Assembly (NCBI GenBank): GCA_030646755.1
Contig: JAUSKU010000018.1
Coordinates: 1 to 50,965 of the forward strand
Direction: 5' to 3'
Source: Deltaproteobacteria bacterium
Lineage (GTDB): Bacteria > Desulfobacterota > JAENJC01
Length of the DNA stretch: 50,965 nt
The position numbers and the translations under genes were made by a program. Below are positions 34,797-42,860 of this stretch, in pieces. The notes under the pieces were generated by a model. That model ran no database searches. It was not told the DNA's origin and saw only the letters and a list, made by a program, of their open reading frames with translations. The first letter of the stretch is position 1. Each line of letters opens with the position of its first letter.

Positions 34797-36107
34797 ATGA
34801 AAGCTATAAATGTGGGGATAGTCGGCTTTGGCACAGTTGGCACAGGTACGGCCAAGATACTTCTTGAGAATTCAAGGCTAATTGAGGAGAGGGTAGGCGC
34901 CCCCATAGTTATAAAAAAAATCGCCGACCACCAGCCGGAGAAGGAGCGGGAGATAAAGGTTGACCCCTCTATACTTACGAGAGACGCCGATGAGATACTG
35001 AACGACCCTGAGATAGAGATTGTCATTGAACTTATCGGCGGGTACGGTTATGCAAAAGAGTTTATCCTCAAGGCGATTGACAAAGGCAAGCATGTAGTAA
35101 CAGCAAATAAGGCTCTGCTGGCGGTTCACGGTGACGAGATATTCAAGGCAGCATACGCGAAAGGGATAGATATAGGCTTTGAGGCCTCTGTAGGGGGCGG
35201 GATACCGATAATAAGGGCGCTGAAAGAGGGCCTTGTGGCAAACAGGATCGAGTCCATATACGGTATAGTTAACGGCACAACCAACTATATACTGACAAAG
35301 ATGACTGCCGGGGGAGAGAAATTTGCAGATGTGCTCAAGGAGGCCCAGGAAAAAGGTTATGCCGAGACAGACCCTACATTTGACGTGGAAGGGATAGATG
35401 CCGCCCACAAGCTTGCCATACTGATATCACTGGCATACGGGGTCAGGATAAGGTTTGAGGATATATATACGGAGGGTATTTCAAAGATAACACCTCTTGA
35501 CATCGAGTTTGCCAGGGAGTTTGGTTACAGGATAAAGCTTCTGGCCATAACAAAGGACGATAAGGGAAAGATAGAGGCAAGAGTCCATCCTACCATGCTG
35601 AAGGAAAGCGCCATGCTGGCCACAGTAGACGGCGTCTTCAATGCCATATATGTCACAGGGGATGCAGTGGGTTCCACCATGTTCTATGGGCGGGGGGCAG
35701 GGATGATGCCTACAGGGAGCGCCGTAGTGAGCGACATAGTTGACATTGCAAGAAACATCATCAAGAAGAGCCACCAGAGGGTTCCACCCCTTGGATGTAG
35801 GGAAGAATGTATAAAAGATGCAAAGGTGAAGGATATCTCGGAGACTGTAAACCATTATTATATCAGGTTTTCAGCCATGGACAGGCCCGGCGTTCTCTCA
35901 AAGATATCCGGGATATTGGGTGAGAACAACATAAGCATATCCTCTATGATCCAGAAGGGGAGAGAGATTGAAGGGGCTGTGCCAATTGTCATGATGACCC
36001 ATGAAGCAAGGGAAAGGGATGTAAGAAAGGCACTGGATGAGATAGACAGGCTTCCCGTAGTCCATGACAAGACGGTGTTTATAAGGATAGAAGAAGGACT
36101 TACCTGA
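34797..36107 (+). CDS. hom: Homoserine dehydrogenase with ACT domain
   Basis: This enzyme reduces aspartate semialdehyde to homoserine for threonine and methionine synthesis. The NAD(P) motif GFGTVGTG lies at residues 10-17, followed by ELIGGYGYAKEFILKAIDKGKHVVTANKALLA, IVNGTTNYILTKM, and GYAETDPTFDVEGIDAAHKLAIL with the catalytic Asp/Lys. Residues about 355-436 are an ACT domain (RFSAMDRPGVLSKISGILG), suggesting feedback by threonine. The 436-residue length is normal. AAGGAG precedes the ATG. Confidence 0.96.
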   Translation: MKAINVGIVGFGTVGTGTAKILLENSRLIEERVGAPIVIKKIADHQPEKEREIKVDPSILTRDADEILNDPEIEIVIELIGGYGYAKEFILKAIDKGKHVVTANKALLAVHGDEIFKAAYAKGIDIGFEASVGGGIPIIRALKEGLVANRIESIYGIVNGTTNYILTKMTAGGEKFADVLKEAQEKGYAETDPTFDVEGIDAAHKLAILISLAYGVRIRFEDIYTEGISKITPLDIEFAREFGYRIKLLAITKDDKGKIEARVHPTMLKESAMLATVDGVFNAIYVTGDAVGSTMFYGRGAGMMPTGSAVVSDIVDIARNIIKKSHQRVPPLGCREECIKDAKVKDISETVNHYYIRFSAMDRPGVLSKISGILGENNISISSMIQKGREIEGAVPIVMMTHEARERDVRKALDEIDRLPVVHDKTVFIRIEEGLT

Positions 36108-36120
36108 AAATCTCCCCTCA

Positions 36121-36170
36121 CCCCTCTTTGCCAAAGAGGGGAATAAAGTATCCCCCTTTGTAAAAGGGGG
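36121..36170. terminator. Two G/C-rich hairpins between convergent genes
   Basis: CCCCTCTTTG (36121-36130) pairs with CAAAGAGGGG (36132-36141), and CCCCCTTT (36152-36159) pairs with AAAGGGGG (36163-36170). They lie between hom (+) and the arsS-like gene (-), so they may terminate both. They also belong to the CCCCTCTCCC-type dispersed repeats. Confidence 0.55.
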
Positions 36171-36187
36171 ATTAAGGGGGATTTGAT

Positions 36188-37150
36188 TTACGTCGTAGCC
36201 CCTCCGCAACTGGAGCCTGCTCCTGCAGTGCAGCCGTAACAGTGGAGACCAGTTACGATCTGCCTCTTGGAAAGCCTTGAAAGGTCAAAATCCCTTATAT
36301 GAGACGGGACGCCGTGATTCACGGACAACCCAAGCATCTGGTTAAAGTCGCAGTCGTATAATGTACCGTCCCATCCGACTGAAAGTATATCCCGGCACAT
36401 GGCGTTGGCTGCTGCCAAGGGGTTGAAGGAAGATACAAGCCTGTTCATATACATCTCAAAGTTTCCTGAGGAATTCAGGTAAGCAAGGAACCTTCCTACA
36501 GGCAGGTTCGTGATGGTAAAAAGGTTGTTAAAGGATATGCCGTATCTCTTCTGCATCTCTCTCTTGTAATCAGCTTCCAAGGCCTTCTGGGAAGGCGGAA
36601 GAAAGGCTCCTCCAGGGTTGAAGACAATATCCAAAGTTAACCCTGAACCCTCCCTGCCATAACCCAAAGAATTGAGTCTTTTCAGGGACTCTATCGATTT
36701 TTTGAATACCCCCCTACCCCGCTGGGAATCTGTGTTCTGCTCCATGTAATACGGGAGGGAGGCTATCACCTCGACCTTATTTTCGGCAAAAAACCGTGGC
36801 ATATCTTCATATCCCGGCTCTGACAGTATGGTAAGGTTTGTCCTGATCATTACGTGCCGTCCCAGCTTACGGCATTCTTCGACGAACCATCGGAAGTCAG
36901 GGTTCATCTCAGGCGCTCCGCCGGTTATATCCACAGTGGGTATGTCTGTATCTCTAAGGATATCAAGACACAGCTCCAATGTCTCCCTTGTCATGACCTC
37001 TTTCCTGCCGGGTCCGGCATCTACATGGCAGTGCCTGCATACCTGGTTGCAGAGCTTGCCGACATTGACCTGCAAGGTATTAATGCCTGTAGATTTTAGA
37101 GGGTAGAGGTTGCTCTCAGCAATGGTTTTGTCAAAGGGCTTGAGTTCCAT
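36188..37150 (-). CDS. arsS: Radical SAM protein, ArsS-like (arsenosugar biosynthesis)
   Basis: A 320-residue radical SAM enzyme. The cluster motif is C34-x3-C38-x2-C41 in GKLCNQVCRHCHVDAGP. VDITGGAPEMNPDFRWFVEE and VIASLPYYMEQNTDSQRG follow. The C-terminal part has CRDILSVGWDGTLYDCDFNQ and a cysteine-rich end with C304, C307 and C315 (HCYGCTAGAGSSCGG), as in the ArsS family, which is thought to add the 5'-deoxyadenosyl group to dimethylarsinic acid. The partner AhpD-like gene lies directly upstream. The arsM methyltransferase usually expected is not in the window. Confidence 0.88.
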   Translation of the reverse strand: MELKPFDKTIAESNLYPLKSTGINTLQVNVGKLCNQVCRHCHVDAGPGRKEVMTRETLELCLDILRDTDIPTVDITGGAPEMNPDFRWFVEECRKLGRHVMIRTNLTILSEPGYEDMPRFFAENKVEVIASLPYYMEQNTDSQRGRGVFKKSIESLKRLNSLGYGREGSGLTLDIVFNPGGAFLPPSQKALEADYKREMQKRYGISFNNLFTITNLPVGRFLAYLNSSGNFEMYMNRLVSSFNPLAAANAMCRDILSVGWDGTLYDCDFNQMLGLSVNHGVPSHIRDFDLSRLSKRQIVTGLHCYGCTAGAGSSCGGATT

Positions 37151-37158
37151 AAATCTCC

Positions 37159-37491
37159 CTACATAGATATCTTTTCAATCACATTCTTCATCTGGACGCC
37201 GTGCACAAGGGATGCCCCGCCTCTTATGGCAGCTGCCACATGAACCGCCTCAGTCATCTGCTCCTTGTTGGAACCTTTTTCAAGGCAGTCTCTGGTGTAT
37301 GCGTCTATGCAGTACGGACACTGGACTGCATGGGCAACGGCCAGGGCAATGAGCGCCTTCTCCCTTTCAGTAAGGGCCCCCTCTGCGAACACTGCGCCGT
37401 ACCACTCTGAGAACTTCTTCCAGAGTTCGGGTGCTCCCTCACCCATCCCCGGGAACTTGCTCAGATCTTCAGGTTTATAGTATGTCTCCAT
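37159..37491 (-). CDS. AhpD/CMD-like protein associated with arsenosugar synthesis
   Basis: A 110-residue carboxymuconolactone-decarboxylase/AhpD-fold protein with the redox motif C58-P-Y-C61 and a following D/H pattern (AVHVAAAIRGGASLVHG). This matches the small peroxidase-like protein repeatedly found beside ArsS genes. AGGAGG precedes the ATG. Eight bases separate it from the downstream arsS-like gene, so they form one operon. Its exact chemistry is not known to me. Confidence 0.85.
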   Translation of the reverse strand: METYYKPEDLSKFPGMGEGAPELWKKFSEWYGAVFAEGALTEREKALIALAVAHAVQCPYCIDAYTRDCLEKGSNKEQMTEAVHVAAAIRGGASLVHGVQMKNVIEKISM

Positions 37492-37576
37492 GGCCGCCTC
37501 CTATATTTAAGAATGAGGTATCATTATATTAAAGTGCGCCATTAGTCAAGCCTCGCCCTGCCCTTTTAAATTCCTG

Positions 37577-37605
37577 TTGACTCGCAATTTTCTTTCCCTT
37601 ATTAT
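37577..37605 (+). promoter_or_regulatory. Promoter of the tetR gene
   Basis: TTGACT (37577-37582) and TATTAT (37600-37605) are 17 bases apart, a strong sigma-70-like promoter about 40 bases before the regulator start. Confidence 0.65.
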
Positions 37606-37606
37606 G

Positions 37607-37631
37607 TGAGTGAGTATTAACTTACGTTAAT
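37607..37631 (+). promoter_or_regulatory. Likely autoregulatory TetR operator
   Basis: ATTAAC (37616-37621) and GTTAAT (37626-37631) form a perfect inverted repeat around TTAC, overlapped by GTGAGT...ACTTAC. It sits just downstream of the -10 box and before the tetR ATG, the normal place for an autorepressor site. Confidence 0.5.
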
Positions 37632-37644
37632 CGGAGTAACAAAA

Positions 37645-38244
37645 ATGGCAATAAAGAAAGAAACAACCGAGGTTAGAAGGGAGCAGATAGTCAAGGCAGC
37701 GCTGACCATCATAGGTGATGAAGGGGTCCAGGGCCTTACAACGTCGAAGATCGCAAAGCTCGTCGGGGTCTCTGAGGCAAACCTGTACCGCCATTTCAAG
37801 AATAAGGACGCCATACTAACCGCTGTGGTTGACGACCTTGAGCAAACTCTTTCCAATAACCTCACGATTGTAAATGCGGAGGCTATTGCACCGCTCGAAA
37901 AGTTGGAGTGTATATTTAAGCTCCAGCTAAAGCATATAGCGCAAAATAGAGGCATTCCACGCATCGTATTTTCATCTGAGGTGGTGTTCAGGAAGGACCT
38001 CCGGGAAAAGCTATCATCATTTATTAGTCACTACATCGGGATGCTGGCCGGTATCCTGGATAGCGGGATCAGGGACGGAAGTATAAAGTGTGCTGGAGGC
38101 AGTACAATAACGGCTGGCATGTTTGTAGGTATGATCCAACTCAGCGTACTGAGATGGTCCCTAAGCGGCTTTAAGACATCCCTCCTTGACGAAGGGGATA
38201 AGCTATGGGAGGCCTATAAGGAGAATCTCGAGTGCCAGGGATAA
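37645..38244 (+). CDS. TetR/AcrR-family transcriptional regulator
   Basis: A 199-residue regulator. The N-terminal helix-turn-helix (about residues 13-60) has QIVKAALTIIGDEGVQGLTT, SKIAKLVGVSEANLYRHFKN and KDAI, all typical of TetR. The C-terminal ligand domain is divergent and helical, related to the AcrR branch. It precedes an exporter on the same strand and probably represses it, by analogy with other TetR-exporter pairs. Base composition is closer to the host average than that of the exporter genes. Confidence 0.9.
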   Translation: MAIKKETTEVRREQIVKAALTIIGDEGVQGLTTSKIAKLVGVSEANLYRHFKNKDAILTAVVDDLEQTLSNNLTIVNAEAIAPLEKLECIFKLQLKHIAQNRGIPRIVFSSEVVFRKDLREKLSSFISHYIGMLAGILDSGIRDGSIKCAGGSTITAGMFVGMIQLSVLRWSLSGFKTSLLDEGDKLWEAYKENLECQG

Positions 38245-38295
38245 ATAAGCCGTCGTTCAAAATTAACCTGGACATCAGAATGGCGAGAGCGGCGT

Positions 38296-38350
38296 AAGGG
38301 GCCATAAAGGCTTAACCAGAAAAGCACTGGTTATTCCTTAACGGCCCCTA
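38296..38350 (+). promoter_or_regulatory. Imperfect long inverted repeat before the exporter
   Basis: GGGGCC (38298-38303) pairs with GGCCCC (38343-38348), and within it AACCAG (38314-38319) pairs with CTGGTT (38327-38332), with AAGG/CCTT between. It may be an operator, an mRNA hairpin, or the edge of an inserted segment. Confidence 0.35.
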
Positions 38351-38373
38351 AGTATTTGGTTATGGAGGATGTC

Positions 38374-39564
38374 ATGAAAAAATCCCTGGCACTGCCGCGG
38401 CAGGTTTGGGTTGGCTTATTCGGAATTGTCTTTCTGCTTGTCTTTGGTTGGATTGCGGCTAAGAGCGGTCCGTTCGCACCGATAAAGGTGACCGTGACCC
38501 AGGTTGCGAAAGGTGAGGTTAGGCCTGCCTTATCCGGCATCGGCACGGTAGAGGCGCAGCGCGCGTATCTTATCGGACCTACCGCTGCCGGCAGGGTCAA
38601 GCGCGTGCTGGTCGATGTGGGTGACGCAGTCAAGGTCGGTCAGTTGTTGGCGGAAATGGAGCCGGTGGATCTCGACGAGCGCGTGGCCTCAGCAGTTGCC
38701 GCAGCTACCCGTGCTCGCAGCGCAGTGCTGACTGTTGAAGCTCAGTTGCATGACGTGAAGAGCCGCCAGGAATTGGCCGCCATCGAGGCGCAACGCTATA
38801 TAGAGATGGGGCATAAGGGCTTTGTCAGCCAGAGCATCGTGGATGGCATGGTACAGCAACAGAAATCGGCGGATGCCCAACTTTCCGCAGCGGAAGCTGC
38901 GCTGGTCGGAGCTCGGAAAGACCTGTCGAAGTTGGAGTCAGAGCTTGAAGGGGCGAAGCGGCAGCGGATGAACATCCGCATGGAGGCGCCAGCTGACGGT
39001 GTGGTGACTTCGCGCGACGCTGAACCAGGTTCCACTGTCGTGGCCGGACAGGCAGTGCTCAAGCTGGTGCAACCCACCAGCCTGTGGGTCACGGTAAGGC
39101 TGGATCAGGGGCGCTCCTCCGGCCTCCGGGCGGGACTACCGGCCGGAATCACGCTCCGCTCCAATCCGCAGAAACCACTTGCGGGCAAGGTCGTCCGCGT
39201 CGAGCCGAGCAGCGACAGCGTGACAGAAGAGCGCATCGCCCAAGTGGCTTTCGATCTCATGCCGCAAGGGGTGTCCACCGGCGAGATGGCCGAGGTGACG
39301 CTGCGACTACCTACGCTCAGCGACGCGCTGATCATCCCCAATGCAAGCCTCCGCTATCGCGGCGCCCAGGTCGGCGTCTGGCTGCGTGCGGACGGGCATC
39401 TGCGCTTCGCAAAGGTGAAGACGGGGGAGGAGAGCCTTGACGGCAAGGTGCAGATTCTAGAAGGGCTGAAATCCGGCGATGAGGTGATCGTTTTCAGCGA
39501 ACGCGACCTTAAGGATGACAGCCGGATCAAGGTGGTTGACTCGCTGGTCAGGAAAGCGCAATGA
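38374..39564 (+). CDS. Periplasmic adaptor (membrane fusion) protein of an ABC exporter
   Basis: A HlyD/DevB-type adaptor. One N-terminal membrane anchor (VWVGLFGIVFLLVFGWIAA) is followed by a biotinyl-lipoyl-like half (TAAGRVKRVLVDVGDAVKVGQLLAEM), a coiled-coil hairpin (about residues 95-200), the second half-motif (MEAPADGVVTSRDAEPGSTVVAGQ) and a beta-barrel region. It bridges the inner-membrane permease to the outer part of an efflux path. The ATG at 38374 has GGAGG at 38364; an upstream TTG at 38356 is less likely. Its stop overlaps the permease ATG (ATGA). Confidence 0.88.
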   Translation: MKKSLALPRQVWVGLFGIVFLLVFGWIAAKSGPFAPIKVTVTQVAKGEVRPALSGIGTVEAQRAYLIGPTAAGRVKRVLVDVGDAVKVGQLLAEMEPVDLDERVASAVAAATRARSAVLTVEAQLHDVKSRQELAAIEAQRYIEMGHKGFVSQSIVDGMVQQQKSADAQLSAAEAALVGARKDLSKLESELEGAKRQRMNIRMEAPADGVVTSRDAEPGSTVVAGQAVLKLVQPTSLWVTVRLDQGRSSGLRAGLPAGITLRSNPQKPLAGKVVRVEPSSDSVTEERIAQVAFDLMPQGVSTGEMAEVTLRLPTLSDALIIPNASLRYRGAQVGVWLRADGHLRFAKVKTGEESLDGKVQILEGLKSGDEVIVFSERDLKDDSRIKVVDSLVRKAQ

Positions 39565-40754
39565 TCAACCTTGCCGGCCGCGACATCCTGCATTCCTGGA
39601 GCAAGTTCGTTCTCACCGGACTGGGGCTGGGGCTGCTGATAGGCGTTACGTTCACCATGGCAGGCGTCTATCGCGGCATGGTAGACGATGCCAAGGTGAT
39701 GCTTAACAACAGCGGCGCCGATCTGTGGGTTGTGCAAAAAGACACTCTGGGGCCTTACGCCGAATCGTCCAGTATTCCCGACGATATCTATCGCGGCATT
39801 CTCGGCATGCGCGGCATGGCGCAAGCCGCCAATGTCAGCTATCTCACTATGCAGGTGCGCAAAGGCGACACCGACGTGCGCGCCATGGTGGTGGGCTTCG
39901 AACCCGGTCAACCGGGCGAGCCGAGCTACTTGGTGGCAGGCCGGCGCATTACCCGCAGTCATTACGAAGCGGTGGCCGACCTGAAAACCGGCTTCGCAGT
40001 GGGCGACCGCATCCGCATCCGCCGTCACGAATACGCCGTGGTCGGCCTCACCCGGCGCATGGTGTCCTCCGGCGGCGACCCGATGATATTTATTCCGCTC
40101 AAGGACGCCCAGGAGGCGCAATTTCTCAAAGACAACGACGCCATCGTCAACCAGCGCGCCCGCATCGCCGCCAATCCCGCACTCAACCGCCCCGGCGTGC
40201 CCGGCTTGCTGGAGGCGATCAATGCCTCGCAGACCAGCAACCGCAATGTCAATGCGGTGCTGGTGCGGGTGGCCGATGGGCACTCACCCGAGACAGTGGC
40301 GCAGGACATCCGCCGCTGGAAGCATTTGCAGGCGTTTATCCGAGCGCAGATGGAAGATATCTTGATCGCCAAATTGATCGCCACTGCTGCCAGGCAGATC
40401 GCCATGTTTCTGGTGATTCTGACCATAGTCAGCGCAGCCATTGTGGCTTTCATCATTTACACCATGACCCTGGGCAAGATCCGCGAGATCGCCGTTTTGA
40501 AACTTATCGGCACTCACAATCGCACCATCGCCGGCATGATCCTGCAGCAGGCGCTGGGTTTGGGTCTGATAGGTTTCGCCGTCGGCAAGATTGCCGCCAC
40601 CATATGGGGGCCATTTTTCCCGAGATATATCCTGCTCGAACCGGGTGACGCGGTGCGTGGCTTCGTCATCGTGATGGTGGTCTGCACCCTCGCCAGCACC
40701 CTGGCGATACGCGCGGCGCTCAAGGTCGATCCGGCGACGGCAATTGGAGGTTGA
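39561..40754 (+). CDS. MacB/FtsX-type ABC exporter permease (DevC-like)
   Basis: A 397-residue permease with one N-terminal helix (FVLTGLGLGLLIGVTFTMAG), a large periplasmic domain (about 45-270) and three C-terminal helices (around AMFLVILTIVSAAIVAFIIY, LGLGLIGFAVGKIAA and VIVMVVCTLASTLA), the FtsX layout. The TLGKIREIAVLKLIGTHNRTI segment is a hallmark coupling helix. The gene is visibly GC-rich (44 of 60 bases G/C at 40021-40080, against 26 of 60 at 41641-41700). The following ATPase gene starts one base after its stop codon. Confidence 0.9.
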   Translation: MINLAGRDILHSWSKFVLTGLGLGLLIGVTFTMAGVYRGMVDDAKVMLNNSGADLWVVQKDTLGPYAESSSIPDDIYRGILGMRGMAQAANVSYLTMQVRKGDTDVRAMVVGFEPGQPGEPSYLVAGRRITRSHYEAVADLKTGFAVGDRIRIRRHEYAVVGLTRRMVSSGGDPMIFIPLKDAQEAQFLKDNDAIVNQRARIAANPALNRPGVPGLLEAINASQTSNRNVNAVLVRVADGHSPETVAQDIRRWKHLQAFIRAQMEDILIAKLIATAARQIAMFLVILTIVSAAIVAFIIYTMTLGKIREIAVLKLIGTHNRTIAGMILQQALGLGLIGFAVGKIAATIWGPFFPRYILLEPGDAVRGFVIVMVVCTLASTLAIRAALKVDPATAIGG

Positions 40755-40755
40755 T

Positions 40756-41469
40756 ATGAACAAAGAGATTGGCATCCACATCGAAGGCCTGAGCAAACGC
40801 TATGGCGAGGGCGCGACCGCCGTCGATGCGCTCAAGGAAGTGAACATGAGTGTCGCCCCAGGCGAGGTAGTCGGCCTCATAGGCCCCAGCGGCTCCGGCA
40901 AGACCACCCTGCTTAAATGCCTGGGGGCGGTGATCGAACCGACGCAGGGGCGTATGACCCTGGGCGGCGATGTCATTTACGACAATGGCTGGAGGATTTC
41001 CGACCTGCGGGTGCTGCGCCGCGATAGCATCGGCTTCATTTTTCAGGCCCCTTATCTGATCCCTTTTCTGGACGTTACCGACAACGTGGCGCTCTTGCCC
41101 ATGCTGGCTGGGCGGCCCAATGGAGAAGCCCGCGCCCGCTCCCTGGAACTGCTGCAAGCACTCGACGTAGCACACCGCGCCAGTGCGCAACCTTCCGAAC
41201 TTTCAGGCGGCGAGCAGCAGCGGGTTTCCATTGCCCGAGCGCTGGCCAACAAGCCGCCGGTGATCCTGGCTGACGAACCCACCGCGCCGTTGGACAGCGA
41301 GCGCGCGCTGGCCGTGATGCGCATCCTCAACCAGATGGCCACGCAGTACCATACCGCGATCATCGTGGTGACACATGACGAGAAAATCATCCCCACTTTC
41401 AAGCGCATCTACCACATCCGGGACGGGCGGACTTTTGAGGAGGCGGGGGAAGGGCGGGCGCTTCAGTAA
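40756..41469 (+). CDS. ABC exporter ATPase (DevA/LolD-like)
   Basis: A 237-residue ATPase: Walker A GPSGSGKTT, Q-loop FIFQAPYLIPFLDV, signature LSGGEQQRVSIARALA and Walker B VILADEPTAPLD, where the usual T-G/A-x-L-D is seen as TAPLD. ATG at 40756 has GGAGG five bases upstream; an in-frame TTG at 40744 would be four codons longer. Adaptor-permease-ATPase order matches the devBCA type of exporters. The substrate is unknown. The GC-rich block ends with this gene. Confidence 0.92.
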   Translation: MNKEIGIHIEGLSKRYGEGATAVDALKEVNMSVAPGEVVGLIGPSGSGKTTLLKCLGAVIEPTQGRMTLGGDVIYDNGWRISDLRVLRRDSIGFIFQAPYLIPFLDVTDNVALLPMLAGRPNGEARARSLELLQALDVAHRASAQPSELSGGEQQRVSIARALANKPPVILADEPTAPLDSERALAVMRILNQMATQYHTAIIVVTHDEKIIPTFKRIYHIRDGRTFEEAGEGRALQ

Positions 41470-41591
41470 TCATGGATACCGCACGTATCCTGCATGTACG
41501 TCATCGAGGTTAAACCGGTAGAAGCGCTGAGGTATAAATAAGGATATAATAGTTATAACAGTGAGTTAGTTGGGTTTAAAAAGAGGCTTGG

Positions 41592-42371
41592 TTAGCGATT
41601 TAAATTCCATTCCCTCTGAGAGTATTTCTCCTCTCTGTATTTCTCACTTAAAGCCACTTCTTCATCGCTCAAAAACCCATCTGAGAGTGAAATACCCAGC
41701 CCTTCCTCAAACCCTTTCACAAGGGAGGAAATCAGCGTCGTCATATCAACTGATAGGTAGTCGCTTATGGAAGTGACCCTGTCGAGCCTAACCAAGCCAG
41801 GGAGTACCGTTGTAAGCCTCTCGCTGTCGAATTCCATAAGTATCGAACCATGCTGAAGGAAGACTCCCTCTCCTCTCCTCTGGGCAGAGCCTACAAGCTT
41901 GTTCCCTGCCACTGTAATCTCATAGTATGAAGGGGATGAAAAACAGGCTGAAGGGGCATTTTTGCCCTCTTTTTTTACAAACGGCGTCAGGGAGGCATCG
42001 AGTCCAAGAAAGCTTAGCCCCCTTATAAGGCAATTGCTGATTATTTTATATGTGCCGAGGATGCTGTCCGGGAAGTGAGGATCGTTTTCAGGGCAGATCA
42101 CGCTGTAGGTCAGTTCCTTATCATGAAGGACGGCCCTTCCACCGGTCAGCCGCCGGACCACATCTATCCCCAACTTACGGCAGGCCTCGACGTCCACATC
42201 AGTACATGAATTTTGGAAATACCCTACAGATACGGCAGGCGGGGCCCAGGAATAGAACCTTAGGGTAGGCGGAGATTTGCCTGCGGAAACCGTCCTTAAT
42301 ATGGCTTCATCAACCGCCATATTGGTAAAGGCATCGGAAGGCTTTGATTTAATAAGACGCCAGGGCGGCAT
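41592..42371 (-). CDS. lipM: Octanoyltransferase/lipoate-protein ligase family (LipM-like)
   Basis: A 259-residue cofactor transferase of the biotin/lipoate A/B fold. RRLTGGRAVLHD (73-84) and K158 in GNKLVGSAQRRG are the conserved binding elements. C143 in SACFSSPSYYE matches the active cysteine of LipM-type octanoyltransferases, which charge GcvH with octanoate from acyl carrier protein. That favours LipM over LplA. Its start overlaps the gcvH stop by one base, so enzyme and H protein are co-translated. Confidence 0.83.
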   Translation of the reverse strand: MPPWRLIKSKPSDAFTNMAVDEAILRTVSAGKSPPTLRFYSWAPPAVSVGYFQNSCTDVDVEACRKLGIDVVRRLTGGRAVLHDKELTYSVICPENDPHFPDSILGTYKIISNCLIRGLSFLGLDASLTPFVKKEGKNAPSACFSSPSYYEITVAGNKLVGSAQRRGEGVFLQHGSILMEFDSERLTTVLPGLVRLDRVTSISDYLSVDMTTLISSLVKGFEEGLGISLSDGFLSDEEVALSEKYREEKYSQREWNLNR

Positions 42372-42760
42372 TACCCCTTTTCTTCTTCAATATACTTCTT
42401 ATAAGTATCAGCAGTGAGAAGACTGTCGAGTTCGGACGGGTCACTCATCTCGATCTCTACCAGCCAGCCGCTGTCGTAAGGGTCGTCGTTTATCAACTCC
42501 GGCTGATCTGCCAGGTCTTCATTTATGTCCACAACGCGGCCGCTTATCGGGGCAAACAGCTCAGATATGGCCTTTGCAGATTCCACGGTACCAAATGACT
42601 CGTCCTGCTCAGAGTCAGATCCTCTCTCCGGCAGTTCAACGTAAACAATATCCCCAAGCTCTTCCTGCGCATGGTCTGTAATCCCTATAAGAGCCCTGTT
42701 TCCCTCGACCTTGACCCAGGTATGCTCCTTGTGATATTTTAAATCCTTTGGAAAATCCAT
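42371..42760 (-). CDS. gcvH: Glycine cleavage system H protein
   Basis: A 129-residue lipoyl carrier. The lipoylated lysine is K63 in ESAKAISELFAPI, and DPYDSGWLVEI is the C-terminal family motif. A strong AGGAGG precedes the ATG. No gcvT or gcvP is nearby. In LipM-containing bacteria GcvH also serves as an intermediate in lipoyl relay, so here it may work mainly as a lipoate donor with the neighbouring LipM-like enzyme. Confidence 0.95.
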   Translation of the reverse strand: MDFPKDLKYHKEHTWVKVEGNRALIGITDHAQEELGDIVYVELPERGSDSEQDESFGTVESAKAISELFAPISGRVVDINEDLADQPELINDDPYDSGWLVEIEMSDPSELDSLLTADTYKKYIEEEKG

Positions 42761-42782
42761 AATAATCCTCCTGAAATATTTT

Positions 42783-42835
42783 GTAGGGGCAACCCCATGT
42801 GGTTGCCCAGGGCGGCCACAAAGGGCCGCCCCTAC
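42783..42835. repeat. GTAGGGGC palindromic element, copy 1
   Basis: A 53-bp palindromic element begins GTAGGGGC and ends GCCCCTAC. Inside, GGGCAACC and GGTTGCCC form one hairpin arm pair, and GGGCGGCC and GGGCCGCCC form another. A second copy lies at 44791-44848. It sits between gcvH and accC. Confidence 0.85.
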
Positions 42836-42860
42836 GATTCACCGTTGCAGCCTTTTTATC

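Noticed and set aside
36188..36280. Possible selenocysteine in the C-terminal cysteine region of the ArsS-like protein
   Set aside because: All the positions are ordinary TGC/TGT codons and no in-frame TGA is needed.
38296..38350. Integron attC site
   Set aside because: The palindrome lacks RYYYAAC and GTTRRRY at its ends and no integrase is near.
39354..40796. Long open frames on the minus strand and in other frames within the exporter genes
   Set aside because: They are by-products of high GC, which suppresses stop codons; the + strand frames carry the FtsX and ABC motifs.
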